From Juglans regia (taxonomy: Eukaryota; Streptophyta; Magnoliopsida; Fagales; Juglandaceae), in the NCBI RefSeq assembly GCF_001411555.2, contig NC_049902.1, forward strand, positions 18,113,420-18,177,419: a stretch of DNA of 64,000 bases, written 5' to 3'. A model generated the notes under the pieces. That model ran no database searches. It was not told the origin of the DNA and saw only the letters and a program-made list of their open reading frames with translations. Every line of letters begins with the position of its first letter. Position 1 is the first letter of the stretch. A program made the position numbers and the translations under genes. Shown one piece after another: positions 1 through 11,945 of the stretch.

Positions 1-199
1 CAGGATGTGAACTGCCTCACCCTTAAAATGCTGAACATTTGAGGAAATTTTATGTTTAAGTTATTTTTGATGAAATTTTCAAGAAATTTTTATTAAGACA
101 TATTTGATGAAATATTCTTACCGAAGTTCCCTTTAGTAAACTCAGTTATTCATGTCATATTCTTTCTTTATATGTTATCTTGCCACTTTATGATCATAT
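1..199. other. AT-rich flank, no gene seen
   Basis: AT-rich sequence leading into the minisatellite. I see no coding potential and no recognisable element end. Confidence 0.4.
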
Positions 200-1545
200 T
201 CAGAAAAGTCTCCTCGCCATGGCTACATGGTCGAGGAACCCTCCCATTACACCACTAGCTAGAGTTATGCGGTTGAGCAACTCTCTTGCTACAAGGTTAC
301 ATGGTCAAGGGACTCTCTCGCTACACTTTCTTGCCAAACAGTCAAGGAACCCTCCTGTTACGCCGCTCGCCAGTGTTACATGGTCGAGCATCTCTCCCTT
401 TACACTCAACTCGCCAAGGTTACGCTGTCAAGGGACTCTCCCCCTACACCTTCTCGCCAAGGCTACGCGGTCGAGGAACCTCCCGTTATGCTACTCTCCA
501 GAGTTATGCGGCCAAGCACCTCTCCCGCTACACTCCACTCACTAAGGTTACACTATCGAGGGACTCTTCTGCTAGACCTTCTCGCCAAGGCTACATGGTC
601 GAGGAACCCTACCGTTATGCCACTCTCTAGAGTTATGCGGTCCAGCAGCTCTCCCGCTACACTCTACTCGCCAGATTGACGCGGTCGAGTAGCTCTCCCG
701 CTACACTCTACTCACCAAGGTTACGCGGTCAAGGGACTCTCCTCCTACACCTTCTCGCCAAGGCTATGTGGTCGAGGAACCTCCCGTTACGCTACTCGCT
801 AGAGTTACTCGGTCGAGCACCTCTCCCGCTACACTTCACTCATAACGGTTACGCAATTGAGTGACTCTCCCATTACACCTTCTCTCCAAAGCTACACGGT
901 CAAGGAACCCACCCAGTACGTCACTCGCCAAGGTTACACGATCGAGCACCTCTCCCACTACACTCCACTCGCCTAGGTTACGTGGTCGAGGGACTCTCCT
1001 GCTAGAGCTTCTTGCAAAGGCTACATGGTCGAGGAACCCTCCCGTTATGCCACTCGATAGAGTTACGTGATCGAGCAGCTCTCCCGCTACACTCTACTGG
1101 CTAGAGTTACGAGGTCGAGTAGCTCTCCTGCTACACTATACTCACCAAGGTTACGTGGTCAAGGAACCCTCCCAGTATGCCACTCGCCACAGTTACGCGA
1201 TCGAGCACCTTTCCCATTACAGTCCACTTGCCTAGGTTACGTGGTCTAGGGACTCTCCCGCTAGACCTTCTCACCAAGGCTACACGATCGAGGAACCCTC
1301 CCGTTATGCCACTCACCAGAGTTACGTGCTCAAGCAACTCTCCCGCTACACTCCACTCACCACGGTTACACGGTCAAGTGACTCTCTTGCTACAACTTCT
1401 CGCCGAGACTACACGATCGAGAAACCCTCCATTTACTCCACTCGCCAGAGTTACGCAATCGAGCAACTCTCCCGCTACACTCCACTTGCCAAGGCTACGC
1501 AGTCAAGGGACTTTCCCACTCCACCTTCTTGCCAAGGCCACATGA
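200..1545. repeat. Minisatellite, 43-bp monomers in 129-bp trimers
   Basis: Three related monomers of about 41, 44 and 43 bp alternate. Each has the form gctac/gttac-x-cggtcgaggaac/caac/gggac-ctctcc. The first-monomer landmark (ctacatggtcgaggaacc and variants) recurs at about 221, 461, 589, 762, 889, 1019, 1277 and 1407. Spacings are mostly 127-130 bp, with one 173 (four monomers) and one 258 (two trimers). The array is degenerate but GC-richer than its surroundings. Several frames stay open through it, which is an artefact of repetition. Such arrays are known in the 3' noncoding part of Tat-lineage gypsy elements, and the neighbouring features fit that. Confidence 0.85.
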
Positions 1546-1811
1546 TTCAATTTCGGTTAAGTTAACTATGTCCTTAGTTTTTTTTTCTTAAAATTGATTC
1601 TACATAACCGAGACCAAAACTAACTACATTCATACTCCTAAATCAACAAAAATCCCTCTTTTCATTCTCCATAGTTGGAACAAAACAAAGGTAGCAATCC
1701 CACATTGGAAAATTTCCAGTTCACTTAATATAAAAGCCATAGTTCAAAATATACAACTACCAAGGATCAATTGTCCAAGGTTTAACAAAACAAAAGTACA
1801 AGAAGAAAACA

Positions 1812-4800
1812 TCAATGGCGGCAAGAAGAAGGGAAGGCATCAGGCATGATGTCTCGCCCGATAGATTCAAAGTAATGGTAGGTGGAAGGACTGGTCCTTA
1901 TCTCTCTCCACTTCAAGTTGCAAAGATTTGCCTCGGGATGTGCAACCAGAAGCTCCCGTAGCTGCTTAATCCCGACCTTGAAGCCAAGGCCAAAATCATG
2001 GTCTCGGACTACACAGGCGGAATTAACTTGAGGAAGGAGGCGATTGATCTGTTCTTGTGGGTGGCCCAGCTCTCCATTCAGCTCGGATATCTTTGATTCC
2101 AAAGTAGCCAAGTTCTTCTTGCAGGTCTCCAAGCTCTGATTTAATGCCAAATAATGGTGATCGTACTCCCTAAGAGCACTCTTAGCCTCGGCCAAATCCT
2201 ACTCTGCCTTGAGCTATGCTTAGTCGGACAATGGATTCCCGACATTCTTCCTCTGAGGCAGTTGATGAGAATGTAAAGTGTTATATTTTTCTCCCTTAAA
2301 TTTTAGTCTTTTATACTTATTTGGTGTCTAAATGTACTCATTATTCTTATATTTTTATTTAGAAAGCAAATGGAGTCGTTTAATGCAAAACGAAGTTAAT
2401 TGGGCAGTTCTGGACAGTTTCAACACTGCTTCGTAATCTGAGCATAACTCTCTCATCCGAGCTCTGATTGAGATAATTCAAGATGCTGTGGAACACCAAA
2501 AGAAAGATATACAGCTTTTGTTTTTAAGTTTTGAAAGATACTGGCTGCATAAAGGTCGAAATCAGGCTTGAAGTTGATGCACCTGCACTGCTGATGTTTC
2601 AGAACGTTCGACCTTATCATGCAATTCAAATATGCGATTTAATTGTAGATGTTTTGGAGATCTGGTGTATAAAAGTTACAGCTGGAAAACACCACTTTCC
2701 TAGTTATATTAGGATTCTATTTTGTTTTTAATATTTCCTTAATTAAGTTAGATTTGGATATGGTTATTTGAGGATAAAATGTTTAGAATATTTTAGGAGA
2801 TTTGGTAGGATTCTAATAAGGGGCATGGACGTGTAAAAGAGGGAAAAAATCATCATACTAGGGCATCTCTCTCCCCTCTTTTCTAACTCCTCCTTCCAGT
2901 TTTCATGATGGTTGTGTGGCTAAACTTTCATAATTGGTCGAAGGAAACAGAAGCCTTGGAATCAATAACACTGTGAGATCTTATTTGTTTTTAGTGTTCA
3001 ATTTATGCTTTGAGTATCAAATATTTTTCTATGCCTATTTTCATGATTGTCTCATTTAATTACTAGGATGCCTACTAGTTTATAATTCGTTGCAATCTAT
3101 TGCTAGATTAGACATCAAATCTGTAGTTGTTTGATCCATCTAATTTGTGAAGCAACTAAGATTTGATGATTTGCTGCGTCAGAAATTATTAGATCTTAGG
3201 AAGAACGCTTGACGAAATTAAAAGCAACTGCTTGTGCTTGTGTTGTTTAGCTTCATCAATCTCTTTAATTCTTAAGGTTGCTACTAGATTAAACCTTTAG
3301 CGCTTGTATTGAGTTGTTTAGTGGTTAAAGTTATTAGATCACTTGTTTTCTAATTAACTACGACTGGAGAGATAGGAAAATAATTCCAACGGTGAATATT
3401 CAAAGTATGAATTAATATATATTTGCATCGATGATCAGTTGTAAACTTTCGATAGTGGATGTTGACTTAGACCAAGGTTTGTTCTTTTGATTAATTTCAA
3501 TACTTTAATTTGAATTATTTCTTAGTTGTTCTTCTTAAAATTATTTTTGTCATACTCAAACCAATCCTTGTTCACGTAGCATAAAACTAGGCTAAATATT
3601 TTCCGTGGGAACGATCCTTACTTGCACTACTACATGTATTTTTAGGAGTATAGGTTTTATTTTTGGTTGCCTATGACAGCACACCAGCAGTCAGGCGGTT
3701 AATATAGTTAGCCTTCTCCTTCTGTAGTCCCTCCACCTCTTTTTCCACTTGACTTAGGCGGGCGGCCAAATTACCTCGTTCAACCTCCCTATCAACCACT
3801 TTAGCCTTGTGCAGCACAGTTTCTTCTTTCACTGCTCGGGCAGCGACAATATCCCCGTCTACTTTGCTAATGAACGTGCGCATGGAGTCATTTTCCTCCT
3901 CCCTGCAAAAACCTAGTCAAGACAAAAGGGTAACAGCCCAACAAAAAGTTAAACTAAAGAAAAATAAAGCTAACCAGCGAATGGATACTACGAAGGTTGA
4001 GGATAGTGGAATGGAAAGTCTCATCGTGACGTGACTTGGTGGGCTGAGAGGAGTTGCCAGGGCGAGAAGAGGAAGCATCGTGGTGAGCACTCAAAATCTG
4101 GAAGGAGACCCCATCTGCACCCTCTGGGGTAAACGGCTCTTGAATTGTCTGAGGCGACATGCCACCAGTCGTCTGAATTGATGTCCTGGTTGTTTGATCG
4201 AATTGATGCACGTCTACGTCCTCCCAGAGGATCTCCATTCTAGGAAAGCCAGTTTGAAGATCACTTGTAGGAAAATTTGGAGAAGGTTCCTCACACCCCA
4301 AGGGAAGTACTGAAGGGTGAGGAAGGGATTGACACCCTACTTTCGCTGGCAGAAGATAGGTTTGGGAAAATAAAGGGCAACTTAGGAGTATCTCCACCCG
4401 AGGTCATCGAGGCAGTAGGAGATGGCTCGCCAACATTTTCAATATGAAACGAGTCACCAAAGCCGTCCAGTTAGGAAGGAAAGTCGCTCATGGGAGGTGC
4501 ATTAAAGAAGCCTGGGTTCAGAACAGAGACAAAATCAAACCCCTTTAGATGAGGGTCACCTTCGAGGTTGACTACATGCCCAGAAGTATGGGCCTCCTTT
4601 CCAGAGGGAGACTCTGACCTCGTGCCCACCTCAACCTCTAGTATGAAATTCAATTCGGCGTATGCCTGGTCCATGATGTCATCTAATGGTCCTGGGCACT
4701 TAAGGGTTGCTTGAGCCCTCTCCACCAATCGTCAGAGGGGGCGAGGGGACACCCTAGAAGAGTTGGAGATGTTCGAGGACTTGGCCCTAAGATGAGCTTT

Positions 4801-5673
4801 CTTCTTTTTACCCCTGCCTCTGGGAGTGGTCCTCTTTTTAGGCTTCTCACCAGCGATGGGGCGCCCTGGATTTCACGACCGAGCACATGGGCTTGGTTAA
4901 GTACCATCAGGAACCTATCGATGTTGGTGGGTGTCAAAAGGGCATCAGACCAAGTGGATTTAATGTTAGCTATTGTCCAAGATTGAACTAGGCGAATATG
5001 AGCTTCCTCGCGAGAAGACAACATAACCTCAAGGTCATGCTCATCGGGAACGGGTGACCAAGAAGCTCTGACGGGGAATTCCCGATATGAGGCCTCATCC
5101 GCCCAAAATTCCCACCTCCTACCCGAAACAAAGAAAAATTGTTCGACCAATCCTTAGCATGGGAATATTTACACTCTAGTTGGACCAATTTACTGTGGGA
5201 CCTAAAGCTACAGAGGTTCCCATCTAAATGCCTAAACCCATGAAGAGAAAGGAACTCTTAAACTATAAGGTCAAGATAGTCATCACTAGTGGGCTCCAAG
5301 ACTCGCTGCCACAGAACGTAGCAAGCCATTATTAAAATATGCCAAGCATTAGGCTTCAATTGGGCTGGCGCAAGATCTATGACATCCAAGACGTCACAAA
5401 CATGCCTCAAGAAGGGTAGACGAAGCACCATTGTGAACATGGCTAAATAGAGAGCAACAAAAATTGCCATACCTCTGACATCAACGGCCCCACGTCAAGT
5501 TCTCGATGTGAGAGGGTGGAAACCCAACGGTGACCTTCAAAGATTGAACGGGGAGCATCTCTTTTGACGCTAGGGTTAGTCGCAATGTCTCCGCGATTGA
5601 CAGGGGAATCACGGGGTAGTGAAGAACCACCGCCACAAGAGGGGCTCGAACCTTTGTTTCTTCCAGTAGCCAT
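1812..5673 (-). pseudogene. Decayed putative gypsy-type transposon protein (Transposase_28-like)
   Basis: The reverse strand shows a fragmented reading frame starting near the Met at 5673 (MATGRNKGSS). A block at about 5470-5258 has LAPAQLKPNAWHILI, the hallmark of the 'putative gypsy type transposon' family (PF04195 type). A following block at about 5150-4683 carries FFFVSGRRWEFWADE. The C-terminal half (3883-3671 and 2195-1812) is a charged coiled coil followed by a segment with HPEANLCNL. Frameshifts and stops break it, and a solo LTR (2263-3686) interrupts the coiled-coil part. Near 2175-2230 in-frame TAA and TAG codons look like mutated CAA/CAG. These proteins occur as extra ORFs in Tat-lineage LTR elements; their function is unknown. 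Family assignment is from motif recall; the exact start is uncertain. Confidence 0.65.
2263..3686 (+). mobile_element. Solo LTR inside the transposon pseudogene
   Basis: A 1424-bp block starts TGATGAG and ends CACACCA. It is flanked on both sides by the same pentamer gcagt (2258-2262 and 3687-3691), a 5-bp target duplication. Removing the block and one pentamer rejoins the two halves of the coiled-coil pseudogene. Near its right end is ccgtgggaacgatcc, similar to the end region of many plant LTRs, which suggests + orientation. No internal domains are present, so it is a solo LTR. Confidence 0.75.
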
Positions 5674-5948
5674 GGGTATGCAGAAAGTAGAGGAAAGCAA
5701 TGTAGGAAGAAGGATGAGAGGTTTGCAGCGCACAAGGCAAGAAAGGTTTCGGACGCGAAGCAAGAGAAGGAAGTGAAAATGAAACTTGCACAAGAAGATA
5801 AGAAGTGAGGGGGAGAAATAAAATATCAGGGAGCAATAAATACTTGTGGCGTTTGATAAAGGGGCATGCGTATCAAGGTGAGGGTGAAACGACTTTGACA
5901 AATGTTGGAGGAATAACGAGTAGAACCCCGAACGTTGCCCCAAGTACG

Positions 5949-6210
5949 AGTCTCATCGCACCGTGTGGATGAGGACTCATGGGGTAACTGGGAGGGCTCT
6001 GGCCCAATCCAAAAGACCCAACATCACTTTGCATAAAATCCCCATCGCACAACGAACGATGAGGCTTCGCGGGATAATTTGAGGGTCTTTAATTCTACTG
6101 AAAGGGCCCAACAGCATCTAGTGTAAAAGTCTCATCACACAATACATGATGAGACTTCGTTGGGTAACTGGAAGGGCTTTAATACCCCATAAGGGCTTGT
6201 GGGGTGCTAC
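5949..6210. repeat. Tandem repeat, about 90 bp x 3
   Basis: The phrase t/cctcatcgcac followed by a gatgag...c/ttcg stem recurs at 5951, 6040 and 6130, giving periods of 89 and 90 bp. Each unit also carries ggg(g)taact/attgaagggct-like text. It sits just left of the short LTR and may belong to its U3 or 3' UTR. Confidence 0.7.
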
Positions 6211-6293
6211 CAATGGGCCAGGGTCATGATGGCCTGACGAATCACTCCACTCAAGGCTCAAACCCTTCTGGCCTGATAGGGCTCATGCCAGTT

Positions 6294-6603
6294 TGTTAAG
6301 GACATGAATGCCTGCACGCTTATCCTGGGACAGTTGGGATATTCACTCATTCAAAGTGAGTAAATAGCTTGAATGTTTCGGGGTTCAAATTTCAAATAGT
6401 GGGCGAAACAGTTAGTCCAGGTGATCCTGAGAAGTCAAGAGCTCTATTTAAAGAATCCAAGTACGCTAATGAAAGCTCTCAAATAATTTGGTTCTAAGAA
6501 AATTCCTATCATTATTGACTTAGGCATCTAAGACGCCCCATCAAACCCCCAAACCCACCTTACAAGGATCAGAAGTTCGTAGCAATGAAACACGTCCTTA
6601 ACA
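6294..6603 (+). mobile_element. Short LTR with 10-bp inverted ends
   Basis: The block opens with TGTTAAGGAC (6294-6303) and closes with GTCCTTAACA (6594-6603), a perfect 10-bp inverted terminal repeat with TG...CA ends. Inside are a TATA-like ctatttaaag near 6445 and ttgacttaggcatctaagacgcccc near 6515, which resembles the transcribed end of plant gypsy LTRs read on the + strand. The flanking pentamers cagtt and tatcc differ, so it is one end of an element rather than a clean solo LTR. The other LTR is probably outside the window. I see no convincing polypurine tract or primer site. Confidence 0.6.
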
Positions 6604-6649
6604 TATCCCATGACAAGGGATGTAAACCATAGCCATGCAAAAATACTTG

Positions 6650-7216
6650 CACCCCAATGCCCCCCCTGTTCACCAAATGCAGGTGGCGAGACTACCCACC
6701 CCGCATCTGGCACCCCAGCGAAGGCGGGGGCGGGTTGGGCCCAGCCTCAGCCCGCCCCCGCTTATACATATATATTTATACAAACTGTAATAAATACAAT
6801 TTGTTAAACTTGTATTCAAAAGATTGTATTGCCCAAGTAAGACTCTTGTATTGCATTGGCCTCCTATATAAAGGTTGGTCCAGGAGGCCAAGGTAATTCA
6901 ATCTTGTGAATACAAGTCTAACAAATTTAAAAACTATGTTATTAGTTTTTAAATTATGGTTCTATTTACAAATTTTAATTTATAATTTTAATTATATAAT
7001 AGTTGGGTTCAAAAAAATAATTTTGGACCTAGAAATAATTTTTAGGCCCAATGGGCCATGGTACCACTGAAGTGGGAGGGGGCGGGGTGGATGAGATGTT
7101 CGCCCCCGCCTCCCTGGGACAGGGTGCGGGGGTGGAAATACTACCGGTATGCGGGGGCAGGGGTAGGGTGCAAGGAAAGGTTGACCCACCCCCCGCATAT
7201 GTAGATATCACCCCTA
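6650..7216. mobile_element. hAT-like non-autonomous element, copy A
   Basis: GC-rich caps at about 6655-6765 and 7070-7200 enclose an AT-rich core. The core contains ggcctcctatataaaggttgg near 6860. The right end is atatCACCCCTA, the same terminus as the copy at 56323-62856. The left terminus (TAGGGGTG expected) is not visible, so the left boundary is approximate and may be truncated. No coding sequence is seen, so it would depend on a transposase from elsewhere. Confidence 0.6.
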
Positions 7217-7224
7217 TTCTAACC

Positions 7225-7624
7225 TACTTGAAAACACTTTCAAAACACAAATAAATAATTTCAAAATAAACTTGTGAATATTAGGCTGTAGCTTTGCCTC
7301 ATCTAGCTCTAACATGAACCATTCAAACAAAAGCAGCAAATATTTACCAACACAAAGAACCATCCAGTAATGAAGCAAGAAACTTTTGCAGCTAAAAGTT
7401 TTGTAGCAACCTAAATCGCCAAACCAGCCAACTAATTAAGCAAGGAGCATACCACTCTCTGCTCATGTACCTAATGTGTAATTAAGGAACGCCCATAATA
7501 GGCACTCATTCCCTTTCATTTGCCCAGGGTTATAAAGTGGCTTAAAGCCACTTCAAGAACTTTGATGACTAGCATTTAAGGCCAACCGAGGTTACAATTG
7601 GAGGGATTCTATATATATAAATAT
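7225..7624. other. Noncoding spacer
   Basis: No gene recognised. It holds one 9-bp-arm hairpin (aagtggctt/aagccactt near 7536-7555). Confidence 0.4.
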
Positions 7625-7850
7625 ATATTTTAAAGAAGAGCGGGAAGTCACATGTCTAATAGTGACCTCCTCTCAAATTTATTAATAAAGCTATCACTTA
7701 TAGAGGAGGAATACCGTGGTAACAATCAAGGCCCATGGGAAAACCCAACAAGACCGCAACCAAGAAAAACATTCTATGACAATCCTATGGAATGAAAAAG
7801 CAAACATAACTACAAAAACCAGACAGACTAGCATCTTAAAGATGGGAGGG

Positions 7851-10800
7851 CTAAGAAATCCAAACAGAGAAATCCTCAGAGAGAATCCGAGGCATATCGC
7901 AATTATTAGAAAAACCCAACTTGGCGCCTGAGGCCCCTTCCTTGGCTAACCAATCCGCCACCATATTACCTTCACGAAACACATGTTGAACATGGCAATG
8001 CATAGTGCCAGACAATCCAACAAGTTCCTCCCAAAAATCCTCTAAGTACCACACACCACATCACCCTCTATTCCACCAAGAAATAACCACCATCGAATCC
8101 ATTTCTACTACTATCACATTAGAAATATGTAAAGATTTACAAATTCTCAAACCTTAAAGGAGCGCCAGAAGTTCCGCTTTGTTATTAGAATCGAAACCAA
8201 TATGAGAGGCATAAGTCTGGACAAGTCAACCTGAGTTATTTCGAATAACCCCACCAATGCCACACGTGCCCTGGTTTCCTAGACTACTACCATCCGTATT
8301 CAATTTGTACCAACCCGACGACGGTTTCAACCACTTAACCACTTTGCAACAAGGAGCTTTAGGCACAACCGGCTTAATCCGCGAGGCCTCTATGATCATG
8401 CCATCCCAGCGAGACAATTTTATGAGATTCTTTACTACCTGACAAAGGGAACCTAGCCACACAAATAGAATGAACAACAGCTTCATAAGTTTCCAGAATA
8501 CCTTCCATACGAGCGAGGCATCTTCTCCTCCATAGGCGCCAAGTAACAATGATAGGAATGATGCCAATTATAAAACCCAGCTGAGAAGAAGAGCTAGCAC
8601 ACCTAAACCATGTCCTAGAATTCTGCTTCCAAGATCTGCCAAGAGGAATACCAAATAGAGTGCCAAAAAATGACCATATGTTTTGAGGAAGATCACCCTT
8701 AAAAAGCATATGGTTAATATCTTCAAGATGACCTACATTACAACAATCACATTTGGAAATAAGGGGAATACCAATACAACGCAATCTCTCATCCACGCTC
8801 AAGGCCATGTGCCAAGCCCTCCAAAAATGTATAAACATTTTTAAAAGAAGACTTTTATGCCAAATCCAATCGTCCCAACCAAGAGTAGAACCTCTTATAC
8901 AAATACAATGCCAAGCAGATTTAGTAGAAAACATACCTATCTCTATAGGAGTCCAAACAAGAACATCCTTTTCGGAAGTAGGCCCAGATAAAGAGACTAA
9001 GATCTCATCCACCTTCTCCAGCCATACTAAGTTCTCCAGAAGATCCACATCCCAACTATCCGACAACCTACACTCTTTAACTTTTACCAGGGGTGAACCC
9101 ACTAATAATGGCAGCTCATTAATTAAGGGACCATTATCCCTCCATTTGTCATACCAGGAAAAAAATATCTCATTCTCTAAGCTTCCACTTAGAATTATTC
9201 AACAACAACGGGATACAATTAGCAACCATTCTCCAAAATCTAGACCCTTTAGTGGGCTCTATTAAAAACCAAGGCTTCGAACCCACATATTTTGCTTTCA
9301 AAAAGTTAGCCCATAGAGAATTACCTTGTAAAAGATTCCAAGAAAAATGCATATGTAAGGCTCTCTGAGTGTCTTGGAGATGCCGTAACCCAAGACCACA
9401 TTCTTCCACAGGGTTTCAAGTATGTTTCCAAGCCACCAATTTCTTTCTATCTCGCCCATCGGATTCTCCCCAAAAGAAAGAGCTCATCAACCTATGGAGC
9501 TTGGTGATAGTAGCTTGAGGGACCTATAAAACAGCAAAGAGGTGAATTGCCATGCTAGATATAACATGCCTTAACAGAACAAGTTTTCCACCAGAAGATA
9601 ATAGCCTCATCTTCCAACCACTAATTTTTTGCCTCATTTTATTCATCATGCCTTCTAGATAGACTGCTTAAGGCGAGCCCCAGAATAATCGGTACTCCTA
9701 AATATTTAAAAGGAAAGTCCCCATGAACCCAGTACGACGTAATAGACTCCGCTTGCGCATAAGGGAAATTTTGTCTTAACAATATAACACTGATTTCTTA
9801 ATACTGATAGTCTGTCCCGACCACCTCTCATATTGACTCAGAATGTGCTGAAGTACTTGAACCAATCTCTGACTCCCATTAGACAAAATCATTATATCGT
9901 CAGCATACATCAAATGAGAAATAATAGGCATACCTCGAGCCTGATAGAAATGGCCAAATTTATTCTCTCTCACGCTGCCATGAATCATCCGGGATAAGAC
10001 CTCTTGTTGAATGATAAACATATAGGTTGCCAAAGGATCCCCTTGATGAAGACCACGGACTCCCGGGAAGAAACCCTTGACCGTGTCGTTCATCATAACC
10101 GAATACCAAGGGCTTGAAATACAAGTATGCACCAAGTCACATAATTGAGAAGAAAAACCAAACCTTCGCAAGACTGTAATTAGAAAAACCCAATCCACAT
10201 GAACATAAGCTTTCGCCATATCCACTTTCAACATAATATTTCTCCCATGAATTCTTTTATTAATAGAAACCATTTCTTGGGTGAGACTAATATTCTCAAA
10301 GATACATCTCCCAGGAATAAAGGCTCCTTGCTCCGAAGATATCAGGCGAAGCAGGAGACCTATTAATCGATTCACAATAATCTTGGAGCAAATTTTATAA
10401 CAAATAGAACAAAGGCTAATGGGGCAAAATTTATCAAAACTTGTAGGCGAATCCACCTTTGGTAGTAGAACCAAATATGAGGCCGTGAAAAACTTGGGAA
10501 GGTGCTTGGACGTAAAGAAATCCAAAACTGCATTCAACACATCAACTTTAATCACTTCCCAACCACTTTTATAGAAACCCAAACCAAACCCGTCAGGACT
10601 CGGAGCACTCTAAGACGGAATGGAAGACAAAGCCTCGAAAACTTCCTCTATTGTATGCGCACGAAGAAGTGAGACATTCTCCTCCTCTGAAATGACGGTA
10701 TCAATGAACTGCACAAGTCTAGGCTGCTCAATCGATGGTTCCCCTTGAAGGAAAGAAGAAAAATATTCCACTGCCCCTTGATGAATGCTTTCCAGCATCT

Positions 10801-11945
10801 CATAGAACGCCCCATTCGAATGCATTTCTAGCACTCTCTTTCTCCTCCTATTTGCTAGGCAAGCATGAAAAACCTTGAATTCCGATCGCCATCTACCCGC
10901 CATTTTAATTTTGCCATTTGTGTCAATCTCAACTCTTCCCATCACCTCCAACTTGCCAGATCTGAGACAGCCATATATAACTCCCTCTCCAAATTTTCCC
11001 CCAGTTTAATTGAAGTTGTTGCTCAATCTCCTCAACCTGTTTTTCAAGAGCATCAATACGATTCAAGGTATGACCAAAGACCCTTTCATTCCACTCCCTT
11101 AATGCCACCTTAGTCTGCTTTAATTTTCTAAACAAAATCTGAATAGCCAAACCCCCCACCCAAGTAGCCCAAGCTGCCTGAACACAGTCCAAGAAACTAT
11201 GGTGATCCACCCACATCTGTTGAAATCGAAATGGGGCCAAGCCATACAAGAAAGGATCTTTCTTGAATTCAATAAACATGAAAGCATGATCTGAAGTAGA
11301 ATGCGGCAAATAAGAACAAATAGCATTTGGGAACAAAGTAAGAGAGGGGCTATCCATGAGAGCACAATCAAGACGTGCCCAGGAGTGGGCAAGACCCGAC
11401 TGCCCATTACACCAAGTAAAAACACTTCCTTTCGTAGCCATTTCCATCAGACCCCCTTAATGAATCCAATTATTGAAGTCCTCCATAGCCATACTAGGAC
11501 GAGGCCTACCTCGCCTCCTTTCTGAGTCATTACGGATAATATTAAAATCACCAACAAAAACACAAGGGTGTGATCCCAAATTGTTAGAGCTGAAATCATC
11601 CCAAAGGTATCGCCTCTCCGCCATGGTACATTTGGCATAAATCACTGTGAGTAAGAACTTCATGGCTCCTTCACCTACTAAAATAGAAATAAATTACAGT
11701 CCCATCCGAACCACTAGTACCTCACAAGTACTATTCCAGAAAATCCAGATTTTACCCCCATCATCCTCATTAGAACATAAATTATCAAAATTCAAATACC
11801 GTGCCAATTTATGAGCACCCTCTAAATTTTGAAAATGTTCTAAAAGAGCAACAACTTTCAGCTTCAACTTACCAATCAACTTCTTTAATCTACTCTTGGA
11901 GGTCCAATTCCCTCTAATATTCCATACGAAAATGGAATCAATCAT
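7851..11945 (-). pseudogene. LINE copy A ORF2: endonuclease, reverse transcriptase, RNase H
   Basis: The frame is broken into several pieces. From the N-terminus: an AP-type endonuclease (11945-about 11100; VWNIRG near the start, GDFNIIRND, and STSDHA in the last motif). Next is a reverse transcriptase (about 10580-9170; FRPIS-like FCPISLCS, QGAFIPGR, KVDMAKAYVHVDW, GLHQGDPL and the catalytic LMYADD). Then a zf-RVT region (9102-8700; SKCDCC) and a C-terminal RNase H (8290-7851; LNTDGSS, ADWLAKEGA). ORF2 would nick target DNA and copy the RNA. Its ATG (11945) overlaps the ORF1 stop in the tetramer ATGA. Stops, indels and frameshifts make it a pseudogene. Some plant L1 elements are known to carry RNase H. 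Confidence 0.85.

Noticed and set aside
180..1565. Several overlapping + strand open frames of 60-122 codons rich in Ser, Arg, Leu and Pro
   Set aside because: They follow the 43-bp repeat in multiple frames at once and share the same repeated words, so they are by-products of the minisatellite.
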